From assembly GCF_035825295.1 (NCBI RefSeq), contig NZ_JAYMGI010000002.1:3911001-3975000 (forward strand): a stretch of 64,000 bases of DNA, in the 5' to 3' direction. Below, in pieces: positions 32,142-40,600 of this stretch. This stretch comes from Actinacidiphila sp. DG2A-62. GTDB taxonomy: Bacteria > Actinomycetota > Actinomycetes > Streptomycetales > Streptomycetaceae. Position numbers and translations under genes: made by a program. Numbering within the stretch: position 1 is the first letter of the stretch; the number at the start of each line of letters is the position of its first letter. The notes under the pieces were generated by a model that worked only from the letters and a program-made list of their open reading frames with translations, ran no database searches and had not been told where the DNA came from.

Positions 32142-34151
32142 TCACTCCCCCGTCAGCCTGCCCTGGGCCAGCAGCCCCGACAACATGCCTGATAGCACAT
32201 CACCGTGCCTGCCCAGGTCGGCCACCGCCTCCCGGAACCGGACCAGTCGGCGGTAGACCTCCCCGATCCGCCGCTGCTGCGCCGACGGCGCACATAGAAC
32301 GCGCAGCCGGCGTACGTCGACCCGAGAGGAAGAGGAGGCACGCGTCCCTGCCCGCTGGTCGTTGCCCGGCGCGTTTAGACACGCGGCGAGGAAGAACGGG
32401 TCGAGCAGTGCAGGATCGGTCCGCAGTCGGACGGTGTGGGCACCGAGTAGTCGCGGTCCGGCCGTTTCGACCCAGACGTCGAATTCGCCGAATGTGGTTA
32501 CGACCACGACGTCGCCGAAAGACGTCAGGACCCCCAGTCCCTCAGCCTCCAACTCGGCAGCCTGCGCCGCGGCGACCCATGGTTCCTCGCCCCGTGTGGC
32601 CCATGGATTGACGACGCGCAGAGCATCATCCGCCGGCGCTCCCTGCTGGATCAGATCGTCAGCGAGAACCTTGCCAGGCGCCACGTCCAGAGCACCGGAA
32701 CGCTCCAAATCACCCACGAAGGTGTAGCCGAAGTTGTCCGGTACTACGAGACTCGCCTCCTGTCCGCGAACGCCCTTGGCCGCATCATCCATGTCCATCA
32801 GCACCTTGTCCCAGCCGGACCAGGCACGGCGCAGCTCCACCGGCCCCACGGACCGCTCGGTCACGGTGCGGCGAGAAGGCGTCAGGTCAGTCTCTTCGCC
32901 CAGCAGTTCCGCGGTTGGCACCCGTGTGACGCCAGGAAGGTCACTTCCACGCAGGGCCGCCACAGTGCGCTGACGAAGACCGTCCCAGTCGACGGCCATG
33001 CCGCGACCGGTGAGCGCAGTAGTCCGGCAGTCCGCTGCGTCAACGAAAATCACGTCATCCGCGGGGACTTCACGGGGCGCCGCCAGCAGCCACAGGTGCA
33101 GCCCCACCCCATGCGGCGGCGCGCTCCCGGGCGGCAGCGCTACTACAGCTCGCACAACTCCGTTGCGCACCAACCCTGCTCGAATTCGCCGTCCGGCCCG
33201 GCGCGAAGCGACACTCGGCGGTAGGACGAGCACTGCGACGCCCCCAGGCTCCAGTACGGACAGACAGTGCTGTACCCATGCCAGCTCGGGCTCGGTCCGC
33301 GGTGGAGCGCCATACGTCCAGCGCGGATCGGTCGCCAGTTCGTCGTGCCCCCACGAACGTTCGTTGGACGGTGGATAGCTCAGAACCACATCGGCGCAGG
33401 AGGCATGCCGCAAAGGGGCATCAAGCATTGTGTCTGCAGACTGCACGTGTCGCTCAAAGCCCGCGAACTCCAGAGCCAGCCTTGCTCGAGTCAGGCGAGC
33501 CACAGCAGCATCGTTGTCGACCCCTGCCAGCGCAGGCGGAGGTACCTGCCCCGACCACCGCCGACCGGACGCAGCCAGCAGCGAACCCATTCCGCAAGCA
33601 GGGTCCAGCACCCGACGTACCGGCGCACTATGGTCGCGGAGTTCGGCCGCCAGAGCCACCATGGTGTCGGCCAGTTGGCGGGGAGTGACGATCAGCTGAC
33701 GTACGTGGACAGCGTGCCAACGATCCAGTAGCACGGCGAAGGCCTCTTTAGGCGACTGACGAAGGGCCAGCCCCACGATCTCGTCTGCCAACCTCTTCTC
33801 GGCAGCTCCGGGTTCCGGGGCTCCGCGCGGCGGGTTCATCGCCGGGGTCGCAAGGCGCTCCCCCGCCCAGGCCAGTAGGTGGGCCATGCCGTCCCGGTCG
33901 CCGAGGTCCTCGATCCGCGGCCAGAGACGGTCCCAGCCGCTGGAGGATTCGTCAATCTTGCCGTGCCGCAGAAGCCAGGACTCCGCATCCGCCAACGAGA
34001 ACAAAGGGCTGGCATCCGTGCCGCCGACTGGCTCTGGGAAGTCGCTACGCCGCCGCCTCCAGTTGCTCACGGCCGCGCGACCGACTCCGGCAAGCCGCGC
34101 GATCCCTGCAAGGCTGAGCGTGACCAGTTCGTCCTGCTGCTCCATGGCCAT
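32142..34151 (-). CDS. N6-MTase-like protein with HTH and HsdS-like tail; motif IV altered
   Basis: ATG 34151 (MAMEQQDELVTLSLAGIARL). Residues 10-60 form a helix-turn-helix (LAGVGRAAVSNWRRR). Motif I is DPACGMGSLLAAS (about 180). Motif IV, normally NPPF/NPPY, reads VVLSYPPSNERSWG (about 260), so the catalytic Asn is a Ser. The C-terminal third resembles an HsdS target-recognition half (FFLAACLNAPGNDQ, then QQRRIGEVYRRLVRF). It could still bind SAM and DNA without methylating, or methylate weakly. No restriction subunit is beside it; the neighbours are the kinase and the pPIWI-RE operon. Confidence 0.75.
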   Translation of the reverse strand: MAMEQQDELVTLSLAGIARLAGVGRAAVSNWRRRRSDFPEPVGGTDASPLFSLADAESWLLRHGKIDESSSGWDRLWPRIEDLGDRDGMAHLLAWAGERLATPAMNPPRGAPEPGAAEKRLADEIVGLALRQSPKEAFAVLLDRWHAVHVRQLIVTPRQLADTMVALAAELRDHSAPVRRVLDPACGMGSLLAASGRRWSGQVPPPALAGVDNDAAVARLTRARLALEFAGFERHVQSADTMLDAPLRHASCADVVLSYPPSNERSWGHDELATDPRWTYGAPPRTEPELAWVQHCLSVLEPGGVAVLVLPPSVASRRAGRRIRAGLVRNGVVRAVVALPPGSAPPHGVGLHLWLLAAPREVPADDVIFVDAADCRTTALTGRGMAVDWDGLRQRTVAALRGSDLPGVTRVPTAELLGEETDLTPSRRTVTERSVGPVELRRAWSGWDKVLMDMDDAAKGVRGQEASLVVPDNFGYTFVGDLERSGALDVAPGKVLADDLIQQGAPADDALRVVNPWATRGEEPWVAAAQAAELEAEGLGVLTSFGDVVVVTTFGEFDVWVETAGPRLLGAHTVRLRTDPALLDPFFLAACLNAPGNDQRAGTRASSSSRVDVRRLRVLCAPSAQQRRIGEVYRRLVRFREAVADLGRHGDVLSGMLSGLLAQGRLTGE

Positions 34152-34541
34152 GGTCTCTCGTTTCAGGGATGGTGTGACTGGATGGGGCGGACACCTACGT
34201 ACCCGACACACGGCGCGCACCCGACGAGCGCAGCCTACGCGTTGACTCTGTCAATGTTGCACCGCCAAGCTGTCGTTCCCTACACCGTGCCGGTTTCGGA
34301 CCGGCCGCTACAGTGAGAGGGTAAATGCCGGGCCTTGGTGGCACTTCCCACCTCCCACCGGCTCGGTGTGGGTCCCGGCTATCCGCCACGCTGCTCACGG
34401 CCTGGGAATGATGATTGAGCTGAAATAACTAATGAACGGCCCGGAACTGCCACCGGTGCCACGGATGCGGGCGGAGCCCCAGCCAAGAGCGAGCTTCTAA
34501 CCACACCGAGTTATGTCGTGAGGCCCCAGCCGCCGTCCTTC
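34152..34541. other. non-coding gap between MTase-like gene and integrase; likely contains the second attachment site
   Basis: No convincing gene in 390 bp. There is a GCCGGT/ACCGGC hairpin near 34,289-34,305, perhaps in the promoter of the MTase-like gene. The segment around 34,410-34,440 is AT-rich for this DNA. Since integrases normally lie next to their attachment site, the left junction of the second element is probably here, but I found no tRNA fragment. Confidence 0.4.
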
Positions 34542-34574
34542 TTCGGGAGCCGATCGCATTTACCGGCTCCCGAA
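34542..34574 (-). terminator. hairpin after the second integrase
   Basis: Perfect 11-bp arms TTCGGGAGCCG (34542-34552) and CGGCTCCCGAA (34564-34574) with an 11-base loop, 5 bp after the integrase stop. Position fits a terminator for the integrase; there is no T tract, as is usual in Streptomyces. Confidence 0.6.
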
Positions 34575-34579
34575 CCTCG

Positions 34580-36097
34580 TCACTGACATGAGCCCAGACG
34601 CGCTCGCAACAGCGCGTCAAGCACCTGCACGGGCGACTTGGAGCAGATCGCCAGCCGGGCGTCGAGCCCTGCCTCCCATTGCGCGGTCAGGCCGGCCATC
34701 AGCCGTTTGCGCATGCCAGGGGTGACATGGGCGTAGCGGGCCGAGACGGAGCCGTCGATGTGGCCCATGCGCTCGTCCATGAGCACCTTCTCCGTGCCAA
34801 GGTCCTCCATTACCGTGCGGTGGGTGTGGCGAAGGCCGTGCGGAGTGAGCCCCTTGGCGATCGGCGTCCAGCAGGCGTCGGCACGTCCGCCGGCGCCTCG
34901 CCCGCGGGCTGGGATTCCCGGCCAGGGTTCGCCGATGAGGGGTACTGGGCGTGCTTTCTGCGGTGCTTTCTGGGGATACCAGCCGCTGACCGCAGGGGTG
35001 AACAGCCAGGTGGCGAAGCCGTTCCTGCGCCAGTGAGCCGTATGCCCAGATACGGTGCCGCCACGGACGAATCCGAGGTCCGCGATAGCCTTCTCCACCA
35101 GGGCACGGGTGGATTCGGTGACGCGGTCCGGGCGATTGAGCACGTTGGAAACCGTCCCCGTGGAGACTCCCGCGAGGCGTGCGACGTCGACGAGTTTCGC
35201 GCCCTGGTGGCCACCGGTGCGGGCCGCGCCCTGTCCGCGGAAGACGTAGGTCTTCCCGTGGCAGGCGCACGGCACCGGTTTGGTGCGGGCGATGTGGTTG
35301 GCGACCAGGGCCGACAGCCAGTCGGTCGAGTCGATGGTGCGGTAGCTGTCGTCCTTGGGCGGGCAGCGGGCGAACTCGCCGGTGTCCAGTTCGTACAGCT
35401 GCCACTCGACTCGGATGGAGGCTGGCCTGACAAACTCGGTCTCCAGGCCGACGATTTCGCCCCAGCGCATGCCGGTGTACGCCTTGAGTACCACGGCCAC
35501 GAACTCGTCGTCGCGGCCGGAGAGCAGGGCTGCGCGCTCGGCGATCAGCAATACGCCGAGCGGGTCGGTGACGACCTTCTCCGGGCCGCGGTCACGGGAG
35601 CGGCCGGCTCGTTTGCCGCGGCCGCGCCGCCTGGCGGCCGGGTTGGACGTGATGAGTCCTTCGTCGATCGCGTCCTCGAAGATGAGGTGGAGGGTCGAGC
35701 GCCAGGTCTTGACGCTGGAGGCCGCGTACACGGCCCTCTCCTTCTTCTCCCAGACGTCTATGTCTCCGCGCAGGATGCCGGCGAGCGCCTTGTCCTCGAA
35801 CTCGGGCAGCAGGTGTTCCTCGATGTGGCGGCGGTAGTTCTGCATGGTCGAGGCAGCCAGGTCCTGGGCCTCGTACCAGCGGTTCGCGTACTCGCCGAAG
35901 GTCTCCTGGCCCAGCGTCGGGTCGCGCCAGTCGCCGCGCCGATACTTGTTCTCGGCCTCACTCGCGGCTCGGTGCGCCTCCCCTTTGGTGGCGAACCTGA
36001 TGGCCTTGCCGCTGCCGTCGACGACGGTGAGGTGCTTGCCGGGTGCGATCTTGTACCTGCCGCGCCAGTAGCTTCCGCGCTTCTCCGCGAAACCCAC
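34580..36097 (-). CDS. tyrosine integrase with inserted LacI-type HTH, 505 aa
   Basis: GTG 36097 follows AGGGGAGGG. Domains: arm-binding (1-60), core-binding (70-165, TMQNYRRHIEEHLLPEFEDK), catalytic Arg in YTGMRWGEIVGLE (about 207), an inserted LacI-type helix-turn-helix DVARLAGVSTGTVSNVLNRP with its hinge-like ALVEKAIADLGFVRG (about 300-344), then LTPHGLRHTHRTV (about 417) and Tyr in SVSARYAHVT (about 454). The insert lies between the first Arg and the HxxR motif and adds roughly 100 residues to the usual size of about 400. This copy is intact, unlike its homologue at 17625. Function of the insert unknown. Confidence 0.92.
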   Translation of the reverse strand: MGFAEKRGSYWRGRYKIAPGKHLTVVDGSGKAIRFATKGEAHRAASEAENKYRRGDWRDPTLGQETFGEYANRWYEAQDLAASTMQNYRRHIEEHLLPEFEDKALAGILRGDIDVWEKKERAVYAASSVKTWRSTLHLIFEDAIDEGLITSNPAARRRGRGKRAGRSRDRGPEKVVTDPLGVLLIAERAALLSGRDDEFVAVVLKAYTGMRWGEIVGLETEFVRPASIRVEWQLYELDTGEFARCPPKDDSYRTIDSTDWLSALVANHIARTKPVPCACHGKTYVFRGQGAARTGGHQGAKLVDVARLAGVSTGTVSNVLNRPDRVTESTRALVEKAIADLGFVRGGTVSGHTAHWRRNGFATWLFTPAVSGWYPQKAPQKARPVPLIGEPWPGIPARGRGAGGRADACWTPIAKGLTPHGLRHTHRTVMEDLGTEKVLMDERMGHIDGSVSARYAHVTPGMRKRLMAGLTAQWEAGLDARLAICSKSPVQVLDALLRARLGSCQ

Positions 36098-36126
36098 GGA
36101 GTCCCTCCCCTTCTTGTGTCGTCTAA

Positions 36127-36522
36127 CTACGCGGCGATCTCGTACTGATCCCGCCGGGCTCGGCGAGGAGGCCGGGCGCGAAGCCGGACCGAAGTCGCAG
36201 CCGGCAGAGAAGAACGCTGCGGGGACGTGGGCTTGGCGGATCCGGGGAGTTGGGTGGGCTGCTGGGGGTGGGCCGGGCGAGTCTCGTGCATGCGGATGAT
36301 CTCCGCGAGGTGATCGGCGCTGAAGCGGTAGGCGCGGCCGACGCGGGTGAAGGGGATCAGGCGCCGTCGGGCTCGGTCCTTGACCCACCAGGCGGAGCAG
36401 CCGAGGACGGCAGCGACTTCCTCGGGTCGGTATAGGCGAGGCGTTGGACTCTCAGCCGGGGAGCACTCGGATATGGGCAGCCGCCTGCCTATCTGGGTGC
36501 GGGTGGGGGTGGCGGCGGGCAT
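36127..36522 (-). CDS. excisionase-like helix-turn-helix protein
   Basis: RLYRPEEVAAVLGCSAWWVK, then RARRRLIPFTRVGRAYRFSA and DHLAEIIRMHE, is the winged HTH of the MerR/excisionase (HTH_17) type. It lies 29 bp upstream of the integrase on the same strand, the normal Xis position. I place the start at ATG 36522; ATG further upstream at 36573 is possible. The tail of about 50 residues is basic and Pro-rich. Probably binds the att region and steers the integrase to excision. Confidence 0.75.
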   Translation of the reverse strand: MPAATPTRTQIGRRLPISECSPAESPTPRLYRPEEVAAVLGCSAWWVKDRARRRLIPFTRVGRAYRFSADHLAEIIRMHETRPAHPQQPTQLPGSAKPTSPQRSSLPAATSVRLRARPPRRARRDQYEIAA

Positions 36523-36641
36523 GGCGTGGTGGCGCACGTGGCGTCCTGTTCTGGCTGGCTGCGGGAGCGGCAACTCCGTGGGCCTGCCGGTGTGGTGTTC
36601 AGGGATGGGCGGTGCGGTTTCGCGGGGGTGGTGGGGTGGGG

Positions 36642-37181
36642 TTATTCGGTGTCCTTGTGGTCGGGGGTGGGGCGGCGAGGGCGCTGCTGGTAGGGCTGGG
36701 GGAGGCCGGTGAGTTCTTCGGCGATGGCCAGGGAGGCGGCGGCGTCGGCTTCTTCGCGGACGTCGGGGTGTTCTTCGAGGTAGGCGTCGAGGGCGTCGCG
36801 GGCTTGAGCGGCGGCGAGGTTGGCCATGTGGGCGTCGCGGTAGGCGCGGCGGATGTCTTCGACGAGTTCCATGGCGCGGGTGTGGGCGGCAAGTCTTGGG
36901 GGGCCGACGAGGTTGGCCAGGGAGATGCCGAAGACCTCGGCGAAGCCGAGGGCGTCGTTGACGTTGACGCGGCGCTGGTGGTTTTCGATGCGCCAGACCG
37001 CGGAGGGGTTCATCTCGTAGCCGGCGGCGTTGAGGCGGTCAGAGACGGCGTTGGTGCTCCAGCCGCGGGCTTCGCGTTCGAGTTTGATGCGTACGGCGAT
37101 GTTCTCCTCGCCGGCGAGTTGGGTGATGGCCGGGCCGGGCAGGTCCTGGCCGGGTTCCTGGTTCTGGTGGTTGGCGGCCAC
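36642..37181 (-). CDS. XRE-family regulator of the second element, 179 aa
   Basis: GTG 37181 has GGAGG upstream. The helix-turn-helix is near residues 25-80 (IKLEREARGWSTNAVSDRLN, SAVWRIENHQRRVNVNDALG, GISLANLVG). The rest is helical (RRAYRDAHMANLAAAQARDA). It sits between the excisionase-like gene and a region with a 13-bp inverted repeat pair that is a likely target. Probably the main repressor of replication and integration genes. Confidence 0.8.
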   Translation of the reverse strand: MAANHQNQEPGQDLPGPAITQLAGEENIAVRIKLEREARGWSTNAVSDRLNAAGYEMNPSAVWRIENHQRRVNVNDALGFAEVFGISLANLVGPPRLAAHTRAMELVEDIRRAYRDAHMANLAAAQARDALDAYLEEHPDVREEADAAASLAIAEELTGLPQPYQQRPRRPTPDHKDTE

Positions 37182-37213
37182 AACCCCAGCCTCCTTCCGT
37201 TCGTAGTACCTCT

Positions 37214-37284
37214 CTGCGGATCGCAGGAAGAGTACTAGGATACACGACGTTCTGCCGATTGCAAGTAGTTGCTGCGATCCGCAG
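37214..37284. promoter_or_regulatory. 13-bp inverted repeat pair, candidate XRE operator
   Basis: CTGCGGATCGCAG (37214-37226) and CTGCGATCCGCAG (37272-37284) are exact inverted copies 58 bp apart, in a stretch with AT-rich parts (AGTACTAGGATACAC, TATCGTCTTACCAT). They flank what should be the divergent promoters of the regulator gene and the replication genes. The spacing suits DNA looping or two dimers. Confidence 0.65.
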
Positions 37285-37572
37285 GATTGTGGTATCGTCT
37301 TACCATCCCCGCTCCCTGCCCACCAACCCCCGGACCCGCCCCTGAAACGACCCCAAACGCGACAAAGCCCCCGGCGCTGAGAACGCCGGGGGCTGAAGCA
37401 AGAACCTCTGCTACGACCGCCCATCCCTGAACGACCACAACCGGCACACGGCCCCGGGGTTGCCGCCCCGAAGCCCGCCAGGAGAGGAACTTCCGTGTAC
37501 CAGCGTACGGCCCCAGCCGCCGTGCCCGCACCCCCTGACCGTCATCGCGACGCGAAGGCGGGGTGGTGAGCG
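37285..37572. other. leader region before the replication gene
   Basis: No convincing gene. An inverted repeat CCCCCGGCG...CGCCGGGGG lies near 37,370-37,394 (terminator- or attenuator-like), and a GCCAGGAGAGG stretch near 37,478 resembles a ribosome site for a short leader frame starting GTG 37495. I cannot show that it is translated. Confidence 0.35.
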
Positions 37573-38496
37573 GTGGCGCGCATCCGCACCATCAAGCCCG
37601 AAGCCTTCGCCTCCGAGTCCCTGGCGGCAGTGTCCCTGTCCGCGGAGCGGACCTTCTTCGGCCTGCTCACCCAGGCCGATGACCACGGCCGCCTGCGCGA
37701 CCAGCCCGCCGTCATCGCCGGCCTGCTGTGGTCCCTTCGTCCCGACCACGGACCCCTCGGCGTCGAAGACGACCTCACCCAACTCGCCGCCACAGACCTG
37801 ATCTGCCGCTACGAAGGCCACGACGGCAAGCGATACCTGCACATCATCACCTGGCACCAGCACCAGAAGATCGACCGCCCCAGCGGGGCCCGCACGCCCC
37901 CCTGCCCCCAGCGCGACCACACCCCAACCGGCGCCCCGGCACGGAGCACGCGGCGAGTCCTCACCGAGGGCTCAGTGAGGGCTCACCGAGGACTCACCGA
38001 GCCCTCCACCGATCGCCGTGAGACGTCACCGAGTCATGAAGCCGCAGGCCAGACCGCGTTCGACGAGCCCTCGTCGAGGGCTCAGGGAGGGCTCAGTGAG
38101 CCCTCGCTGAGCCCTCACCGTCCGGATCTAGGACCTAGGATCGTGGATCTAGGATCTGTCCCTTCGGGGGGCGCAAGCGCCCCCGCGCCCACCCCCACCG
38201 TCTCGGCGAAGCAGCTGGTCGGCGAGTACATCGCCGCATGCGCCCACCGCCCGCCGGAGAAGTTCCTGGCCCGTCTGGGACGAGAGGTCAACCAGCTCCT
38301 GGCCGAAAACATCGCCGCTGACCACATACGGTCCGCCCTGGACCGCCTGCGCGCCAAGGGCCTGAGCCCCAGCGTGCTGCCCAGCCTGGTCAACGAGGCC
38401 ATGAACGCCCTCCCCCACCAGGCCGGCAGCCGCCCCGCGCACCGGGCGTGGACCAACCCCACCGACGTCGAGAACGCCTACGGCGGTGACCTGTGA
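37573..38496 (+). CDS. replication-initiator-like protein of the second element, 307 aa
   Basis: GTG 37573 (MARIRTIKPEAFASESLAAV). Residues 1-105 look like a winged-helix phage/plasmid replication domain (FGLLTQADDHGRLRDQPAVI, GKRYLHIITWHQHQKIDRPS). Residues 105-200 are low-complexity and encoded by iteron-like repeats. The C-terminus (FLARLGREVNQLLAENIAAD) is a helical DnaD-like or loader-interaction part. The next gene encodes a DnaC-like ATPase and overlaps the stop (GTGA), the usual initiator-loader pairing. Confidence 0.7.
   Translation: MARIRTIKPEAFASESLAAVSLSAERTFFGLLTQADDHGRLRDQPAVIAGLLWSLRPDHGPLGVEDDLTQLAATDLICRYEGHDGKRYLHIITWHQHQKIDRPSGARTPPCPQRDHTPTGAPARSTRRVLTEGSVRAHRGLTEPSTDRRETSPSHEAAGQTAFDEPSSRAQGGLSEPSLSPHRPDLGPRIVDLGSVPSGGASAPAPTPTVSAKQLVGEYIAACAHRPPEKFLARLGREVNQLLAENIAADHIRSALDRLRAKGLSPSVLPSLVNEAMNALPHQAGSRPAHRAWTNPTDVENAYGGDL
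37960..38154. repeat. iteron-like repeats inside the initiator gene, candidate origin
   Basis: CTCACCGAG occurs at 37960-37968, 37982-37990 and 37993-38001; CTCAGTGAG at 37971-37979 and 38092-38100; GAGGGCTC/GAGCCCTC units fill the gaps in both orientations. Two GGATCTAGGA copies follow (38124-38133 and 38145-38154) in a more AT-rich segment. The layout, repeats then an AT-richer stretch, is that of a plasmid-type origin. Confidence 0.6.
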
Positions 38497-39188
38497 CCAC
38501 CACCACCCGCGAACCGCGCACCGCAGGCGGCGCGGTGAACCGCCTCGCCGCCATCCTCACCGCACGCGGCATCAACCCAGCCGCCCAGACAACCACCCCG
38601 GAACCGAAACCGGTCACCGCGGTACAGCTCGCCGACGCCCGCATCCCGCCCCGCTACCGCAGCGCACTGGCCGACCACTCCCGCGTCACCGCCTGGGCCG
38701 ACGAGATCACCCGCACCGGCAGGCGCGGACCAGGCGGCGTTCCCGGCATCGCCACCGGCCCCTCGCTGCTGATCGCCGGACCGACCGGTACCGGCAAGAC
38801 GTACCAGGCATACGGCGCCATCCGCGTGCTCCTCACGGCCGGAGTACGGCTGCGCTGGGAAGCCACCACCGCCGCCGACCTCTACGCAGCCCAACGCCCC
38901 CAGCAAGGACACGCCGACCCCGAACAGCAGCTCCAGCGCCTCGTCCGCACCCCGCTGCTGCTCCTGGACGACCTCGGCGCCGCCAAACAGTCCCCGTGGA
39001 CCGAGGAACTGACCTACCGCCTGGTCAACCACCGCTACAACCATCTGCTGCCGACACTGGTCACAACCAACCTGCCCGTCGCCGACCTGCGCGAGGCCAT
39101 CGGCGACCGCACCGCCTCCCGCCTGGCCGAAATGACCGACCGCGTCATCCTCACCGGCCACGACCGCAGAAGGCACCCCACCGCGTAA
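38493..39188 (+). CDS. DnaC/IstB-like helicase-loader ATPase, 231 aa
   Basis: GTG 38493 overlaps the initiator stop. Walker A is GPTGTGKTYQAYGA (about residue 95), Walker B LLLLDDLGAA (about 154), with sensor sequence TLVTTNLPVADLREAIGDRT and an Arg finger region SRLAEMTDRV. These are the features of AAA+ loaders that place the replicative helicase at an origin. With the upstream initiator-like protein it gives the element its own replication start. Confidence 0.85.
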   Translation: MTTTTREPRTAGGAVNRLAAILTARGINPAAQTTTPEPKPVTAVQLADARIPPRYRSALADHSRVTAWADEITRTGRRGPGGVPGIATGPSLLIAGPTGTGKTYQAYGAIRVLLTAGVRLRWEATTAADLYAAQRPQQGHADPEQQLQRLVRTPLLLLDDLGAAKQSPWTEELTYRLVNHRYNHLLPTLVTTNLPVADLREAIGDRTASRLAEMTDRVILTGHDRRRHPTA

Positions 39189-39304
39189 CGCCCCCGCGCT
39201 TTCCACGACGCCCCTCCCGGTCAACCCCACCCCCCCACCACCTGTTCACGGCTCCGCTGACGCCTGCCCGCGTGCGGAACCCACGCCCTCCCGGAGACAC
39301 CTGC

Positions 39305-40102
39305 ATGCCCGAAACCGCCCGTTCCGCCCGCCCCGCCCACCGGGCCACCGCCTGGGACCGCGCCGCCATCACCGTCCTCGGCGGCGCCGGCTGCGCCCTC
39401 TCGTACGATGCCCTCCAGCAGATGGCCACCGCCATCCACATCCGCCCCACCCTGACCTACCTCTTCCCCACCGTCATCGACGGGTTCATCGCCTACGGGG
39501 TGCGCGCCCTCCTCGTCCTGCGGAGGGCACCCTTCCGCGCCCGCCTCTACATCTGGACCCTGTTCGCCACCGCCACCACCGCCAGCATCTGAGCCAACGC
39601 CCTCCACGCCGTCCGCCTCAACCAGCAAACCCACCAACCCGGACTCCACCTCGACAACACCACCGTCGGCATCCTGTCCACCCTCGCCCCACTCGCCCTG
39701 GCCGGCGCCGTCCACCTCCACATCCTCATCACCCGACACAGCACACCCGACCTCCCCCACCCCCAGCAGCCCTCGCCAGCCCCCGCAAGCGGAACCGAGC
39801 AGGAGCGGACCGTCGCTTCACCGCCTCAGCCGCAACCTGGTCCCGCGCCCGAACCTGAGCCGCGGCACGACAAGGAAGCCGAGCCCGCATCCGGCGGACC
39901 GGCTCCGGTCCGGCGGATCGGCCGACCGCCCAGCGCCGAACTCGACGCCCTCGTGGACCTGGTCCGCCCGGTCTTCTCCCTGCGCGAAAGCCCCACCCGG
40001 GCCATGGTCCGCGAGCACGTCCGCGCCGCCGGCCACACCCTCAGCGAGGACCGCCTCACCCACGTCATGCACATCCTGCGCCGCGACCGGCCAGGCCACT
40101 GA
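39305..40102 (+). pseudogene. DUF2637 membrane protein with an in-frame premature stop
   Basis: From ATG 39305 the frame encodes AWDRAAITVLGGAGCALSYD, FPTVIDGFIAYGVRALLVLR and YIWTLFATATTASI, then TGA at 39590-39592. The same frame continues without a break to 40102: ANALHAVRLNQQTHQPG, a further membrane segment (TLAPLALAGAVHLHILI), a Pro-rich linker and a helical C-terminus (IGRPPSAELDALVDLVRPVF). DUF2637 proteins normally read W-A-N-A at this point, so TGG has become TGA. The family (Spd-like, four membrane helices) occurs on Streptomyces plasmids and integrative elements and is linked to transfer. Confidence 0.75.
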
Positions 40103-40238
40103 CCGGAAGTCTCCGCAGGTCACCGGCGGACCAGCCCCAACTGGTCCGCCCAACCGGTCAAACCCGCCCGGCTCGTCCGCGGCCCCTGACCAGCGGTCCG
40201 CCACTCCCCCAAGCAGCACAACACGGCCGCGAGCACCC

Positions 40239-40512
40239 GTTCCGTCACGGAACATCAACAGCGTTCCGGGACAGAACGCGACCCAGTTCCGCGACAGAAC
40301 GCCAAGACCCGTCACCGCGCGAACGGTCCGGACAGGCCCACCGCACGCCCGCCGCACGAAAGTCCCGCCTCGGACACCCGGTCCCGGACCAGCCACCGCG
40401 CCGCTACGGAACGCTCACCGGTGCCGAAGCCGAACCGCCTCCCGTCGCTGTTCATTTTCTGAACCGCACAGCTGTTCAGCGCCTGAACAGACCGCCTGTT
40501 CAGAAACTGAAC
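40239..40512. repeat. series of GTTC...GAAC palindromes upstream of mobC, candidate oriT or operator array
   Basis: The gap 40103-40600 has no gene but six interrupted palindromes with GTTC/GAAC arms: 40239-40253 (arms GTTCCGT), 40261-40279 (arms GCGTTC), 40286-40300 (arms GTTC), 40450-40464 (arms GTTCA), 40472-40490 (arms CTGTTCAG) and 40498-40512 (arms GTTCAG). Origins of transfer usually lie next to mobC/relaxase genes and contain inverted repeats beside the nick site. Repressor binding sites are the alternative. Confidence 0.55.
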
Positions 40513-40600
40513 CGCCCTGCCGACCTCCGCACCCCGGCGCAGCACCCGAACCAGGCAGCGCCATGCTCAAGACCGGCCCCACCGAAACGAAAGCCCCACC

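Noticed and set aside
34542..34574. Fragment of tRNA-Pro (TTCGGGA) as the second attachment site
   Set aside because: The match is limited to the loop heptamer, and no T arm or acceptor sequence follows. The inverted repeat is better read as a terminator.
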